Shown here one piece after another: positions 16,076 through 24,304 of a DNA stretch of 42,156 nt (position 1 is the first letter of the stretch; every line of letters starts with the position of its first letter). Below the pieces are notes generated by a model. It saw nothing but the letters and a program-made list of their open reading frames with translations, made no database searches and had not been told where the DNA came from. The translations under genes and the position numbers were made by a program. The DNA is taken from the NCBI GenBank assembly GCA_937867305.1, contig CALMKJ010000054.1:1-42156 (forward strand), read 5' to 3'. This DNA comes from an uncultured Ectothiorhodospiraceae bacterium (GTDB taxonomy: Bacteria > Pseudomonadota > Gammaproteobacteria > JAABTG01).

Positions 16076-18286
16076 GTGAAGCAGCGGACCCGCGCGTTGA
16101 TCGCCCTCGCCCTCCTCGTCCCCTCGGCGGGGACCCTCGCGGCACCCGACGCCCCCGCGGGGTCGCCCCGCATCGGTCTGGTGCTGAGCGGTGGGGGGGC
16201 CCGGGGCGCTGCCCACATCGGGGTCATCAAGATCCTGGAGGAGCTACGCATCCCGGTGCACGCCATCGCCGGCACCAGCATGGGCTCCCTCGTGGGTGGC
16301 GCCTACGCCGCCGGCCTCGGGGCCGGGGACCTGGAGCGTGCGGTGACGGGCGTCGACTGGAACGAGCTCTTCAACGACGACGCCCCGCGGGCCCTCTGGC
16401 CCGCCCGGCGCAAGGAGGGAAGCTACCGGCCCACCTGGAATTTCTCCATCGGGGTGCGCGAGGGGAAGGCACGCCTGCCCCCCGGGGCCATCGCGGGCCA
16501 GAACGTGCAGTTGTTCCTGAGCGAGTTGACGAAGGGCGTCGAGCACCTGGAGCGCTTCGACGAGCTGCCGATCCCGTTCCGGGCCGTGGCGACCGACCTC
16601 GAGACGGGCACGATGAAGGTCTTCGAACGGGGGTCGCTGCCGCTCGCCATGCGCGCGAGCATGTCCGTGCCCGGGGTGTTCGCGCCGTTGCACTCCGAGG
16701 GCCGCATCTACGTGGACGGGGGACTCGTGCGCAACACGCCCGTCGACGTGGCCCGGGAGATGGGCGTCGATCACCTGATCGTCGTGCGCCTGCTCGGTGA
16801 CCCGATGAAGCCCGAGCAGCTCAACACGGTCGTGGGCGTCGCCGGGCAGATGATCAACATTCTGATCAGCCAGAACGAGTCCGCCTCGCTCGCCGAGATC
16901 GACCCCGTGCGCGACGTCCTGGTCCAGCCCAATCTCGGGGATATCGGCTCCGGCCAGTTCAACCGCGCCGCCGACGCCATCGCCATCGGCGAGCGGGCCG
17001 CGCGCGCCGCCACCCCGCTCCTGGCGCGATTCAGCCGGAGCGAGGCCGACTACGCGGCCTGGCGCCGGGCGACGGGCCGGCCCGCCCGGCCCATCGAGCG
17101 GGTCGAGGAGGTTCGGGTCGTGGGTCTCGAGCGGGTGAACCCGAAGGTCTTCGCCCCGCTCGAGCGGGACCTGGAGAAGAAGCCGCTGGACCGGGAGCGG
17201 CTGGTGGACGACATCCGGGTGGTCTACGCCAAGGGCGACTTCGAGCGGGTCAGCTACCGTTTCGAGCGCGAGGACGAAGGCGACGTGCTGGTCGTCGACG
17301 CGGTGGAGAAGTCCTGGGGTCCGGGGTACTTCAGCCTCGGACTCGGGTTTTCCAGCGACAACGAGGGCGACGACCGCTTCGGGCTGCGCGGCACCTATCG
17401 CCAGAGCTGGCTCAACCGGCTCGGCGCCGAGTGGACCACCTCGGTCACGGTGGGCAACGAGCCCAAGCTGACGACCGAGTTGTTCCAGCCGCTGCGCCTC
17501 GACCGGGCGGTGTTCGTGGCGCCCTATCTCGACTACTCGAAGACGCCGCTCAGCGTCTTCCGGGACGACCGCCGGGTGGCCCGCTACGACATCGCCCGCA
17601 CACGCGCCGGGGCGGACCTGGGCACGACGCTGCAGAACGGCATCGAGGCCCGGGTGGGGGCGTACTTCCTGTCGAACGACACGCAGGTGGACACGGGCCC
17701 GAAGGCACTGCCCGAGGGCAGCGTCAACGAGTCCGGGGCGCGGGTCCGGGTCAGCTACGACACGCTGGACAGCCCCTACCTGCCACGGACTGGCAACCGC
17801 GTCACTTTGGAGGTCAACCGCCCGCTCCCGTCGATGGGCGCGGAAACGGACTTCACCCGCGCCTACGCGCGCTGGACCGGGGCCTGGGCGTTCGGCGAGC
17901 ACACCGTCAGCACGGACGTGCGGGGCGGAAGCAGCTTCGGCGACCACATGCCCTTTTACGAGCAGTTCGCGCTCGGGGGCTTCACGAGGCTCTCCGGCAA
18001 CCCCAACGAGCGCTTCCGCGGCAACCAGATGGCCCTCGGGAACCTCGTGTATCACCGCCAGATCGCGACCCTCCCGGCGCCGGTGGGCCGCGGGCTCTAC
18101 GTCGGCGGGTCGCTCGAGGCCGGCCGGCTGTGGGACGTGGACGAGATGCTCGACAACCCGTCGAAGTGGCGCTTCGGCAGCAGCGTCTTCTTCGGTGCCG
18201 ACAGCTGGATCGGCCCGCTCTTCCTCGCCTACGGCCTGTCGGACGGGGGCGATCACACCCTCTACTTCATGCTCGGACGGCCCTGA
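16076..18286 (+). CDS. plpD: PlpD-like patatin phospholipase with outer-membrane barrel (type Vd secretion)
   Basis: A 736-residue protein (Pseudomonas PlpD is of similar size). After a signal peptide (about 1-22) comes a patatin lipase domain: oxyanion motif GGGARG (39-44), nucleophile S68 in GTSMGS, and catalytic D214 in VDGGLVRNTP. A single POTRA-like segment (about 345-415) leads to a 16-strand-type surface-antigen barrel (about 425-736) ending HTLYFMLGRP. This layout is the type Vd autotransporter, in which the barrel inserts in the outer membrane and the lipase is exposed or released. The GTG start at 16076 has AGGAGG 8 bases upstream. The gene stops 23 bases before a protein methyltransferase-like gene. 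A role in phospholipid turnover or attack on other membranes is inferred. Confidence 0.9.
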   Translation: MKQRTRALIALALLVPSAGTLAAPDAPAGSPRIGLVLSGGGARGAAHIGVIKILEELRIPVHAIAGTSMGSLVGGAYAAGLGAGDLERAVTGVDWNELFNDDAPRALWPARRKEGSYRPTWNFSIGVREGKARLPPGAIAGQNVQLFLSELTKGVEHLERFDELPIPFRAVATDLETGTMKVFERGSLPLAMRASMSVPGVFAPLHSEGRIYVDGGLVRNTPVDVAREMGVDHLIVVRLLGDPMKPEQLNTVVGVAGQMINILISQNESASLAEIDPVRDVLVQPNLGDIGSGQFNRAADAIAIGERAARAATPLLARFSRSEADYAAWRRATGRPARPIERVEEVRVVGLERVNPKVFAPLERDLEKKPLDRERLVDDIRVVYAKGDFERVSYRFEREDEGDVLVVDAVEKSWGPGYFSLGLGFSSDNEGDDRFGLRGTYRQSWLNRLGAEWTTSVTVGNEPKLTTELFQPLRLDRAVFVAPYLDYSKTPLSVFRDDRRVARYDIARTRAGADLGTTLQNGIEARVGAYFLSNDTQVDTGPKALPEGSVNESGARVRVSYDTLDSPYLPRTGNRVTLEVNRPLPSMGAETDFTRAYARWTGAWAFGEHTVSTDVRGGSSFGDHMPFYEQFALGGFTRLSGNPNERFRGNQMALGNLVYHRQIATLPAPVGRGLYVGGSLEAGRLWDVDEMLDNPSKWRFGSSVFFGADSWIGPLFLAYGLSDGGDHTLYFMLGRP

Positions 18287-18309
18287 CTTCGGGGTTCGGC
18301 GCAACGTAC

Positions 18310-19854
18310 ATGGACAGCTACGACGAGGTCCCCTACCACAGCGCGCCCTTCGCCGAGACCCACCCCGTGAACCTCGCGGTGCTCGGCCGGCTCTTCGGGC
18401 TCGAGACCCCGGACCCGGACCGCTGCCGCTACCTGGAGCTCGGCTGCGCGAGCGGCGGAAACCTCATCCCCATGGCCGTGCACCTGCCCGGGGGCTGGTT
18501 CGAGGGGATCGAGCTCTCCGCCGCCCAGGCGGCGGAAGGGGCGTCGCTGGTGGCCGAGCTCGGCCTCCGCAATGCCCGCATCCGGCAGGGCGACATCCTG
18601 GACCTCGGGGACGAACTGGGGGAATTCGACTACATCGTCACCCACGGCGTGTACTCCTGGGTGCCCGAGGCGGTGCAGGAGAGGGTCCTCGGGCTCTGCG
18701 CCGAGCACCTCGCGCCGGGTGGCGTGGCCTACGTGAGCTACAACACTCTGCCCGGGTGGCGCACGCGGGGGATGCTGCGCGACGCCCTCCTCTACCACGT
18801 GCGCGGGATCGAGGCGCCGGCAGAGCGGCTCGCCCGGGCGCGCGAAGTGCTCCCCCGCCTGGACGGGGCGCTGGGGGGCCTCGACACCCTCCCCGCGCGC
18901 CTCCTGCGCCAGGAGATCGGCTACCTGCGCGGTGCCCACCCGAGTTATCTCTACCACGAGTACCTGGAGAGCCGGAACGAGCCCCTGCTGCTGAGCGAGC
19001 TCGTGCGCCGGGCCGGGCGCCACGGACTGCAATACCTCGGCGACACGGACCTGGCCGGGATGTTCCCCGCCAGTGCGGGCGACGGCGTGGAACCCCTGAT
19101 CGAGGGCATCGAGGACCAGGTGGAGTTGGAGCAGTACCTCGACTTCGTGCGCAACCGCGGCTTTCGCCAGACCCTGCTGTGCCGGGCGGAGCGGACCCTC
19201 CGACGGGAGATCGACCTGGAGACCCTGGACGGGCTGGCGGTCTTCGCCTCGCTCGAGCCGCCGCGCAAGCTGGACCTGCGCACCACCCGGCCGGCCCCGT
19301 TCCGCAAGGCCGACGGCAAGGGCTTCGAGGTCCACCATCCCTTGACGCGGGCCGCCCTGGCAGCCCTGGGAGAGGCGTACCCGGACTCCGTGCCCCTGCC
19401 CGCCCTGCGCGAAGAGGCGGTCCGCCGGGTGAGCGCCGCCGGTGCGGCCCCCCTGGCGCGCCAGACCGACCACCTGGCGGGTGAGGTCTTCAGCCTCTAC
19501 GCCCACGCGGCCCTCGGGCTCGACACCCGTCCCCGGCCCTGGCCCCGGGGGTCCCTCGAGCGCCCGCGCGCGACCCCGCTCGCCCGGGCTCAGGCCGCAA
19601 GGGACACCGGGCACGTGGCCACACCGCGCCACGGCACCCTCACGCTCGACCCGTTCGCCGCCCGGCTGGTGGCCCACATGGACGGGACCCGGGGCCGTGA
19701 CGAGCTGGTCGAGGAGCTCGCGGCCGACATCGCGGCGGCGCGGATGGAACGCGGCGTACCCGCCCCCCCTGCCCCGCAACGTCTGCGGCCCCGGGTGGCC
19801 GAGAACGTGGACCGCCTGCTGCGCCTCTTCGCCCGGCACGGGCTGCTCGAATAG
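18310..19854 (+). CDS. SAM methyltransferase with regulatory domain, PKMT-like
   Basis: A 514-residue protein with an N-terminal Rossmann methyltransferase domain (motif I YLELGCASGGN at 41-51; acidic residue in FEGIELS; IRQGDILDL; FDYIVTHGVYSWVP), a central methyltransferase regulatory domain (about 215-310) and a C-terminal part consistent with the winged-helix region of rickettsial protein-lysine methyltransferases. Those enzymes methylate lysines of the outer-membrane autotransporter OmpB. No signal peptide is seen, so modification would be cytosolic, before export. ATG at 18310 gives the conserved SYDEVPYHSAPFAETHP start. Being tightly downstream of the PlpD-like autotransporter, that protein is a candidate substrate, but this is inference only. 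Confidence 0.8.
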   Translation: MDSYDEVPYHSAPFAETHPVNLAVLGRLFGLETPDPDRCRYLELGCASGGNLIPMAVHLPGGWFEGIELSAAQAAEGASLVAELGLRNARIRQGDILDLGDELGEFDYIVTHGVYSWVPEAVQERVLGLCAEHLAPGGVAYVSYNTLPGWRTRGMLRDALLYHVRGIEAPAERLARAREVLPRLDGALGGLDTLPARLLRQEIGYLRGAHPSYLYHEYLESRNEPLLLSELVRRAGRHGLQYLGDTDLAGMFPASAGDGVEPLIEGIEDQVELEQYLDFVRNRGFRQTLLCRAERTLRREIDLETLDGLAVFASLEPPRKLDLRTTRPAPFRKADGKGFEVHHPLTRAALAALGEAYPDSVPLPALREEAVRRVSAAGAAPLARQTDHLAGEVFSLYAHAALGLDTRPRPWPRGSLERPRATPLARAQAARDTGHVATPRHGTLTLDPFAARLVAHMDGTRGRDELVEELAADIAAARMERGVPAPPAPQRLRPRVAENVDRLLRLFARHGLLE

Positions 19855-19870
19855 TGCCGGCCCGCCCGAC

Positions 19871-19904
19871 GGGCCTCCCCGAGGGGGGACCGACGGGAGG
19901 GCCC
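19871..19904 (+). terminator. GC-rich hairpin after the methyltransferase gene
   Basis: gggcctccc (19871-19879) can pair with gggagggccc (19895-19904) with one bulged base, starting 16 bases after the stop codon. No T-run follows, so a terminator role is tentative. Confidence 0.35.
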
Positions 19905-19952
19905 GCACCCAGGCCCTGAAACCCCGTCGATCTGTCTCTTCCTGGCGACAGG

Positions 19953-20016
19953 CTGATTCCTTACCCATCAATCAGTTGCCGACTTTGACACCCGGACCTG
20001 TCGGCGACCGGCGACA
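19953..20016. promoter_or_regulatory. Two dyads upstream of the sigma-54 promoter (possible activator sites)
   Basis: CTGATT-N11-AATCAG (19953-19975) and TGTCG-N8-CGACA (19999-20016) lie about 85-150 bases upstream of the predicted sigma-54 start site, the range in which enhancer-binding proteins usually dock. Neither matches an activator consensus I know. Confidence 0.3.
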
Positions 20017-20079
20017 AACGGGGTAAACCCCGCGGCCCGCGACCCAGGCGCGGCGCGGCTCCCAGCCACCTCCCCCATC

Positions 20080-20095
20080 TGGCATATCTCTTGCA
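20080..20095 (+). promoter_or_regulatory. Sigma-54 (RpoN) promoter for the NdvB-like gene
   Basis: TGGCATATCTCTTGCA matches the -24/-12 consensus TGGCAC-N5-TTGCA at every key base, with GG and GC at the required 10-base interval. Transcription would start near 20106, 75 bases before the ATG at 20181. The rest of the 326-base gap 19855-20180 holds the hairpin and two dyads listed separately. Confidence 0.72.
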
Positions 20096-20180
20096 GTTAT
20101 TGGGCCGCCTGCGCCGAAGGGGTGCGGGTGGCCCGGGCAAGCCTCGACTGCCCCAGAACGAGAACACCCTGTACCCATCC

Positions 20181-22838
20181 ATGGTCACACGCACATCCTT
20201 ACGCCTGTTCGTCGCCGCCCTGGCAGCGGCCGTCAGCCTGGGCGCCTGGGTCTGGCTGAACCAGGCGGAGCCCGCCGTCGACTGGCACGGCACCATCAAT
20301 GGCGTCTCGTTCAGCCCCTATCAGCGGGGCCAGGACCCTCTGGCCGAGCGTTATCCGAGCGCCGCGGACATCGACGGCGACCTCGCGCTGCTCGCCGGCA
20401 AGGTGAAGCGGGTCCGCACCTACTCCTCCCTCGACGGCATCGAGGAGGTCCCCCGGCTCGCCGCGAGACACGGCCTCACCGTCACGGCGGGCGCGTGGCT
20501 CGACCAGCGCATGGAGCGCAACGAGCAGGAGGTCGTCAGCCTCATCCGCAACGCCAGGGCCTACCGCAACATCGACCGCCTGATCGTCGGCAACGAGTCG
20601 GTGCTGCGCGCGGACCTGAGCGTGGACCGCCTGATCCGCTACCTCAAGGTCGTGCGCAACGCGACCGGCCTCCCGGTGTCCACCGCCGAGCCGTGGCACG
20701 TCTGGCTCAAGCACCCGGAGCTGGTGCGCGAGGTGGACTTCATCACCGTGCACCTCCTGCCGTACTGGGAGGGCGTGCCCGCCGACGGTGCCATCGACTA
20801 CGTGCTGCACCGCTACGACGAGCTGCGCGCCAGGTACCCCGGCAAGCCGATCCTCGTGGGCGAGGTGGGGTGGCCGAGCGGCGGCAGCAGCCGTGCGTCC
20901 GCCGGCGCCACCCGGGACGCCGAGGCCACCCGCGTCAATCAGGCCCAGTTCGTGCGCAGCTGGCTCAACGTCGCCCGCGAGCGCGGAATCGAGTACTTCG
21001 TGATGGAGGCGTTCGACCAGCCCTGGAAGCGCCCCATCGAAGGCAGCGTCGGTAAGTACTGGGGCATCTGGGACGTGGACCGCCTGCCCAAGTTCGAGAT
21101 GACCGGCGCGGTGGTCGAGAACCCGCACTGGGGGCTGCACGCGGCCCTCGCCGTGACCCTGGGCCTCCTGCCCGGGCTGTGGTTCGTGCTGCGCCAGCCG
21201 CGCCTGCGCTCGACCGGGCACGTCTTCATGACCGCGCTCCTGCAGGGCGCCGGCGCCCTCTTCACCTGGAACCTGCTGATGCCGTTGCGCGAGGACTACG
21301 GTCCGGCGGGGCTCGCCCTGTGGGCCGCCCTGGTAGCGGCCCAGCTGGTCCTGATCGCCGTCGTCCTGGTCAACGGCTTCGAGCTCGCCGAGATGCTCTG
21401 GACCGGGCGCTGGGCGCGCCGGTTCCTCCCCGCGCAGCCGCTGCCGACCCAGCGCTTCCCGAAGGTCTCGCTGCACCTGGCGATCTGCAACGAGCCGGCG
21501 AACCTCGTCATCGAGACCCTCGACAGCCTCGCCGCCCTCGACTACCCGGACTTCGAGGTCCTGGTGATCGACAACAACACGCCGAGCCCGGAGACCTGGA
21601 AGCCGGTCGAGGCGCACTGCCGCCAGCTCGGTGAGCGCTTCCGCTTCTACAGCCTGGGCAAGTGGCCCGGGTTCAAGGCGGGCGCGCTGAACTTCGCCCT
21701 GCGCGAGACCGCCCCGGACGCAGAGATCGTCGGCGTCGTGGACAGCGACTACGTGGTGGAGCGCGACTGGCTGAAAGGCCTGGTGCCGCACTTCAACCGG
21801 CCCGAAGTGGGCTTCGTGCAGGCTCCCCAGGACCACCGCGCCTGGGAGGGTAAGCGCTTCCAGGAGATGATCAACTGGGAGTACGCCGGCTTCTTCCACC
21901 TCGGCATGGTCCACCGCAACGAGCGCAACGCGATCATCCAGCACGGCACCATGACCCTCATCCGGCGCCCCGCGCTCGAGGTCCTGGGCGGCTGGGCCGA
22001 GTGGACCATCTGCGAGGACGCGGAGCTCGGTCTGCGGCTGCTCGAGTCGGGCTACGAGTCGGTGTACGTGAACCACGTCTACGGGCGCGGGCTGACCCCG
22101 CACTCCTTCGGGGCCTACCGCAAGCAGCGGTTCCGGTGGGCCTACGGCGCCATGCAGATCCTGAAGGGTCACTGGCGCGCCCTGACCGGTCGCGCGGAGA
22201 GCAAGCTCGACGGCGCGCAGCGCTACCACTTCGTCATGGGCTGGCTGCCCTGGGTCGCCGAGGGCCTGTACTTCGTGTTCACGGGCGTCGCGCTGGCCTG
22301 GACCGCCGCGATGCTGTTCTGGCCCCAGCACTTCGATTTCCCGCCGGTCGGCGTGCTGCTGCCGGTGCTCGGGGTGCTGGTGTTCAAGCTGGTGCACTCG
22401 CTCTCGCTCTACTCCGCCCGCGTTCCCTGCGGTTGGGGGCAGCGCATCGGGGCGGCGATCGCCGGCATGTCGCTCACCCACGTCATCGGGCGCGCCATGC
22501 TGCAGGGCATGGTGACCAACAAGGTCCCCTTCCTGCGCACGCCGAAGGCCGAGGAGAAGCCGGGCCTCGCGCTCGGCCTGTCCATGGCCCGGGAGGAGTC
22601 GCTGGCGATGGCCGCCCTGTGGCTCGCCTCGGCTGGCACGGTGCTGCGGTTCGGGACCCAGGGGGCGGAGGTGACACTCTGGGCGGTGGTGCTGCTCGCC
22701 CAATCGCTGCCCTACGCGGCGGCCCTGGTGACCTCGCTCGCCAACGCCCTGCCCACCCGCGCGCCGGCGAGCTCGCCGAAGACGGCCCTGGAGCCGATCG
22801 GCCTGCCGGAGCCCGAGGAGGTGGCCCGGCGCGCCTGA
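20181..22838 (+). CDS. ndvB: NdvB-like beta-glucan synthase: GH17 domain fused to GT2 glycosyltransferase
   Basis: An 885-residue inner-membrane protein. After one N-terminal helix (9-27) lies a periplasmic GH17 domain (about 38-310) with acid/base E139 (IVGNES) and nucleophile E228 (VGEVGWPS). Helices follow (about 320-405), then a cytosolic processive GT2 domain (427-660) with D464-N465, DSD (521-523), ED (612-613) and QRFRW (649-653), then further helices. This fusion is that of Pseudomonas NdvB, which makes cyclic beta-1,3-glucans that bind aminoglycosides in biofilms; the GH17 part acts as transglycosylase. The start at 20181 has a poor ribosome site but is the first ATG after the predicted sigma-54 start site, and gives a sensible membrane anchor. 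Product linkage is inferred from the family. Confidence 0.88.
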   Translation: MVTRTSLRLFVAALAAAVSLGAWVWLNQAEPAVDWHGTINGVSFSPYQRGQDPLAERYPSAADIDGDLALLAGKVKRVRTYSSLDGIEEVPRLAARHGLTVTAGAWLDQRMERNEQEVVSLIRNARAYRNIDRLIVGNESVLRADLSVDRLIRYLKVVRNATGLPVSTAEPWHVWLKHPELVREVDFITVHLLPYWEGVPADGAIDYVLHRYDELRARYPGKPILVGEVGWPSGGSSRASAGATRDAEATRVNQAQFVRSWLNVARERGIEYFVMEAFDQPWKRPIEGSVGKYWGIWDVDRLPKFEMTGAVVENPHWGLHAALAVTLGLLPGLWFVLRQPRLRSTGHVFMTALLQGAGALFTWNLLMPLREDYGPAGLALWAALVAAQLVLIAVVLVNGFELAEMLWTGRWARRFLPAQPLPTQRFPKVSLHLAICNEPANLVIETLDSLAALDYPDFEVLVIDNNTPSPETWKPVEAHCRQLGERFRFYSLGKWPGFKAGALNFALRETAPDAEIVGVVDSDYVVERDWLKGLVPHFNRPEVGFVQAPQDHRAWEGKRFQEMINWEYAGFFHLGMVHRNERNAIIQHGTMTLIRRPALEVLGGWAEWTICEDAELGLRLLESGYESVYVNHVYGRGLTPHSFGAYRKQRFRWAYGAMQILKGHWRALTGRAESKLDGAQRYHFVMGWLPWVAEGLYFVFTGVALAWTAAMLFWPQHFDFPPVGVLLPVLGVLVFKLVHSLSLYSARVPCGWGQRIGAAIAGMSLTHVIGRAMLQGMVTNKVPFLRTPKAEEKPGLALGLSMAREESLAMAALWLASAGTVLRFGTQGAEVTLWAVVLLAQSLPYAAALVTSLANALPTRAPASSPKTALEPIGLPEPEEVARRA

Positions 22839-22872
22839 CGGCCGCCGTCCACCCTCGCGGAACCCCCGTTGC

Positions 22873-22908
22873 CCGGTTCCCCGGCGGCCTCGGTCGCCGG
22901 GGAACCGG
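22873..22908. terminator. Bidirectional terminator-like hairpin between convergent genes
   Basis: A 14-bp perfect inverted repeat, ccggttccccggcg (22873-22886) with its complement at 22895-22908 and an 8-base loop, sits between the stops of the NdvB-like gene and the convergent ArnT-like gene. No T-run on either strand. Confidence 0.6.
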
Positions 22909-22915
22909 CCCCGTC

Positions 22916-24304
22916 TCAGGGGGCGGCCACCACTGCCAGGCTCTGCCCCCGGTAGGGCTGGACGTACTCCACCCGGCCGGGCCCCTGGTAGGAATCGCCC
23001 CGGAAGTACACCACCACGCGCCCCGAGGGGTGACCGGCCAGCCAATCGGGGATCTGCTCCTCTCGAACCACCTCCAGGGGCCGCTGCAGCCGGCCGAGGA
23101 AGTGGAACTGGCCGTGGTACTTGCCCTCGTTCGCGAGGGGCACACCCCGGGCCTCGAGCGAGCGCAGCGTGGTGGAGACCGCGCCCAGGTCCAGGGCCGG
23201 CCCGAGCAGCGGCACGGCTGCCACCGCGAGCACGGCGAAGACCAGGCCGCTCGCCGCCGCAAAGCCTTCGACGCCGCGCCGCGCGTTCCCCTGCTCGCGG
23301 CGCCCGGCCAGCATCCGCCCCCCGAGCGCCGCCAGCACCGCCACCTCGGGCAGGAGGTACTGCTCCTGCTTCCCACTCACGAGGCTCAGGGCCAGCAACG
23401 CGGCCGCGCCCTGGACCAGGACGAAGCGCACCCCGACCTCCCGGAGGGGCGTGCTCCGGGCCCCGCGCCAGAGCGCCGGCCATCCCCACCAGGGAATCGT
23501 CAACACGGGCAGGGCCGCCGGATAGAACCACCAGGGCTCCCGATGGGCGAAGGATTCGCTCATCCGCCCCGCGGTCTGCCCCCACAGGATCGCGTGCCGG
23601 TAGGCCTCGCCCCCGGAGACCCCTGCGGGGACGGCCCAGGCGAGGGCCACCGCCGCGCCGCCGAGCGTGCCGAGCAGGAGCCTCGCGTACCAGGCCCACC
23701 CGAGCACCCCGGCGCCCCGTCCCCAGAGGGGCGCCAGCACGGCGACGGGCAGCAGGTGCAGGAGCACCACGGGACCCTTGGTGAGGAGCCCCCCGCCGAC
23801 GGCGACCGCGTAGGCGACCCAGGCCCCGCTCCCCCCTCCGCGCCAAGCCCGGACGAGCCCGAGGGCACCGAGCAGGACGAAGAACGAGAGCACCAGGTCG
23901 AACATGACGGCCGAGGAGAAGTACGCCCACGGCCAGGAGGCGGCCAGCACGAGGGGCGCCCAGCCCGCGGCCTCGGGCCGCTCGGGGAAGAGCTCCCGGG
24001 TGAGCGAGCGCAGGAGCCCCAGGCTGCCCAGGGCGAAGAGCGCGACCAGGGCCCGGGGCCACCAGGAGCTGACCCCGGCGAGCGCCCACCCGGCCTGGAC
24101 CAGCCAGAAGAGGAGCGGCGGCTTGTGGCTGTAGGGCTCGCCGTTCAGGTACGGGACCAGGAGGTCCCCCCGCTGCCACATCTCCCAGGCGACCGCCAGG
24201 TACCGCGTCTCGTCCACCGGCAGGACGGGACGCGCGAGGCTCGCCGCGAAGTAGGTCGCGAGGAGCGCAACGGCGAGTGCCGTGGCCCGGGCCGGCCCGC
24301 TCAC
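22916..24304 (-). CDS. ArnT-like lipid-phosphate-sugar glycosyltransferase (GT39/GT83 family)
   Basis: A 462-residue polytopic membrane protein with about ten or more hydrophobic helices. The first periplasmic loop has the catalytic-type acidic pair D31-E32 in PVDETRYLAVAWEMWQRGD, followed by NGEPYSHKPPLLFW, the signature of ArnT-like enzymes that move a sugar from undecaprenyl phosphate to lipid A or a glycoprotein. The C-terminal soluble domain is shorter than in ArnT itself (about 550 residues). It overlaps by four bases with the upstream GT2 gene that would make the lipid-linked sugar. The rest of the arn pathway is absent here, so the sugar need not be aminoarabinose. Confidence 0.85.
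   Translation of the reverse strand: MSGPARATALAVALLATYFAASLARPVLPVDETRYLAVAWEMWQRGDLLVPYLNGEPYSHKPPLLFWLVQAGWALAGVSSWWPRALVALFALGSLGLLRSLTRELFPERPEAAGWAPLVLAASWPWAYFSSAVMFDLVLSFFVLLGALGLVRAWRGGGSGAWVAYAVAVGGGLLTKGPVVLLHLLPVAVLAPLWGRGAGVLGWAWYARLLLGTLGGAAVALAWAVPAGVSGGEAYRHAILWGQTAGRMSESFAHREPWWFYPAALPVLTIPWWGWPALWRGARSTPLREVGVRFVLVQGAAALLALSLVSGKQEQYLLPEVAVLAALGGRMLAGRREQGNARRGVEGFAAASGLVFAVLAVAAVPLLGPALDLGAVSTTLRSLEARGVPLANEGKYHGQFHFLGRLQRPLEVVREEQIPDWLAGHPSGRVVVYFRGDSYQGPGRVEYVQPYRGQSLAVVAAP

Noticed and set aside
19985-19990. TTGACA as a sigma-70 -35 for the NdvB-like gene
   Set aside because: No acceptable -10 at 16-18 bases downstream (the sequence there is ccggcg), whereas the sigma-54 element nearby is complete.
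20199-24179. A 1326-codon open frame on the minus strand across the NdvB-like and ArnT-like genes
   Set aside because: It is antisense or out of frame to two genes with clear domains, has repetitive Arg/Gly/Ala/Pro/His composition, and arises from the high GC content that removes stop codons.
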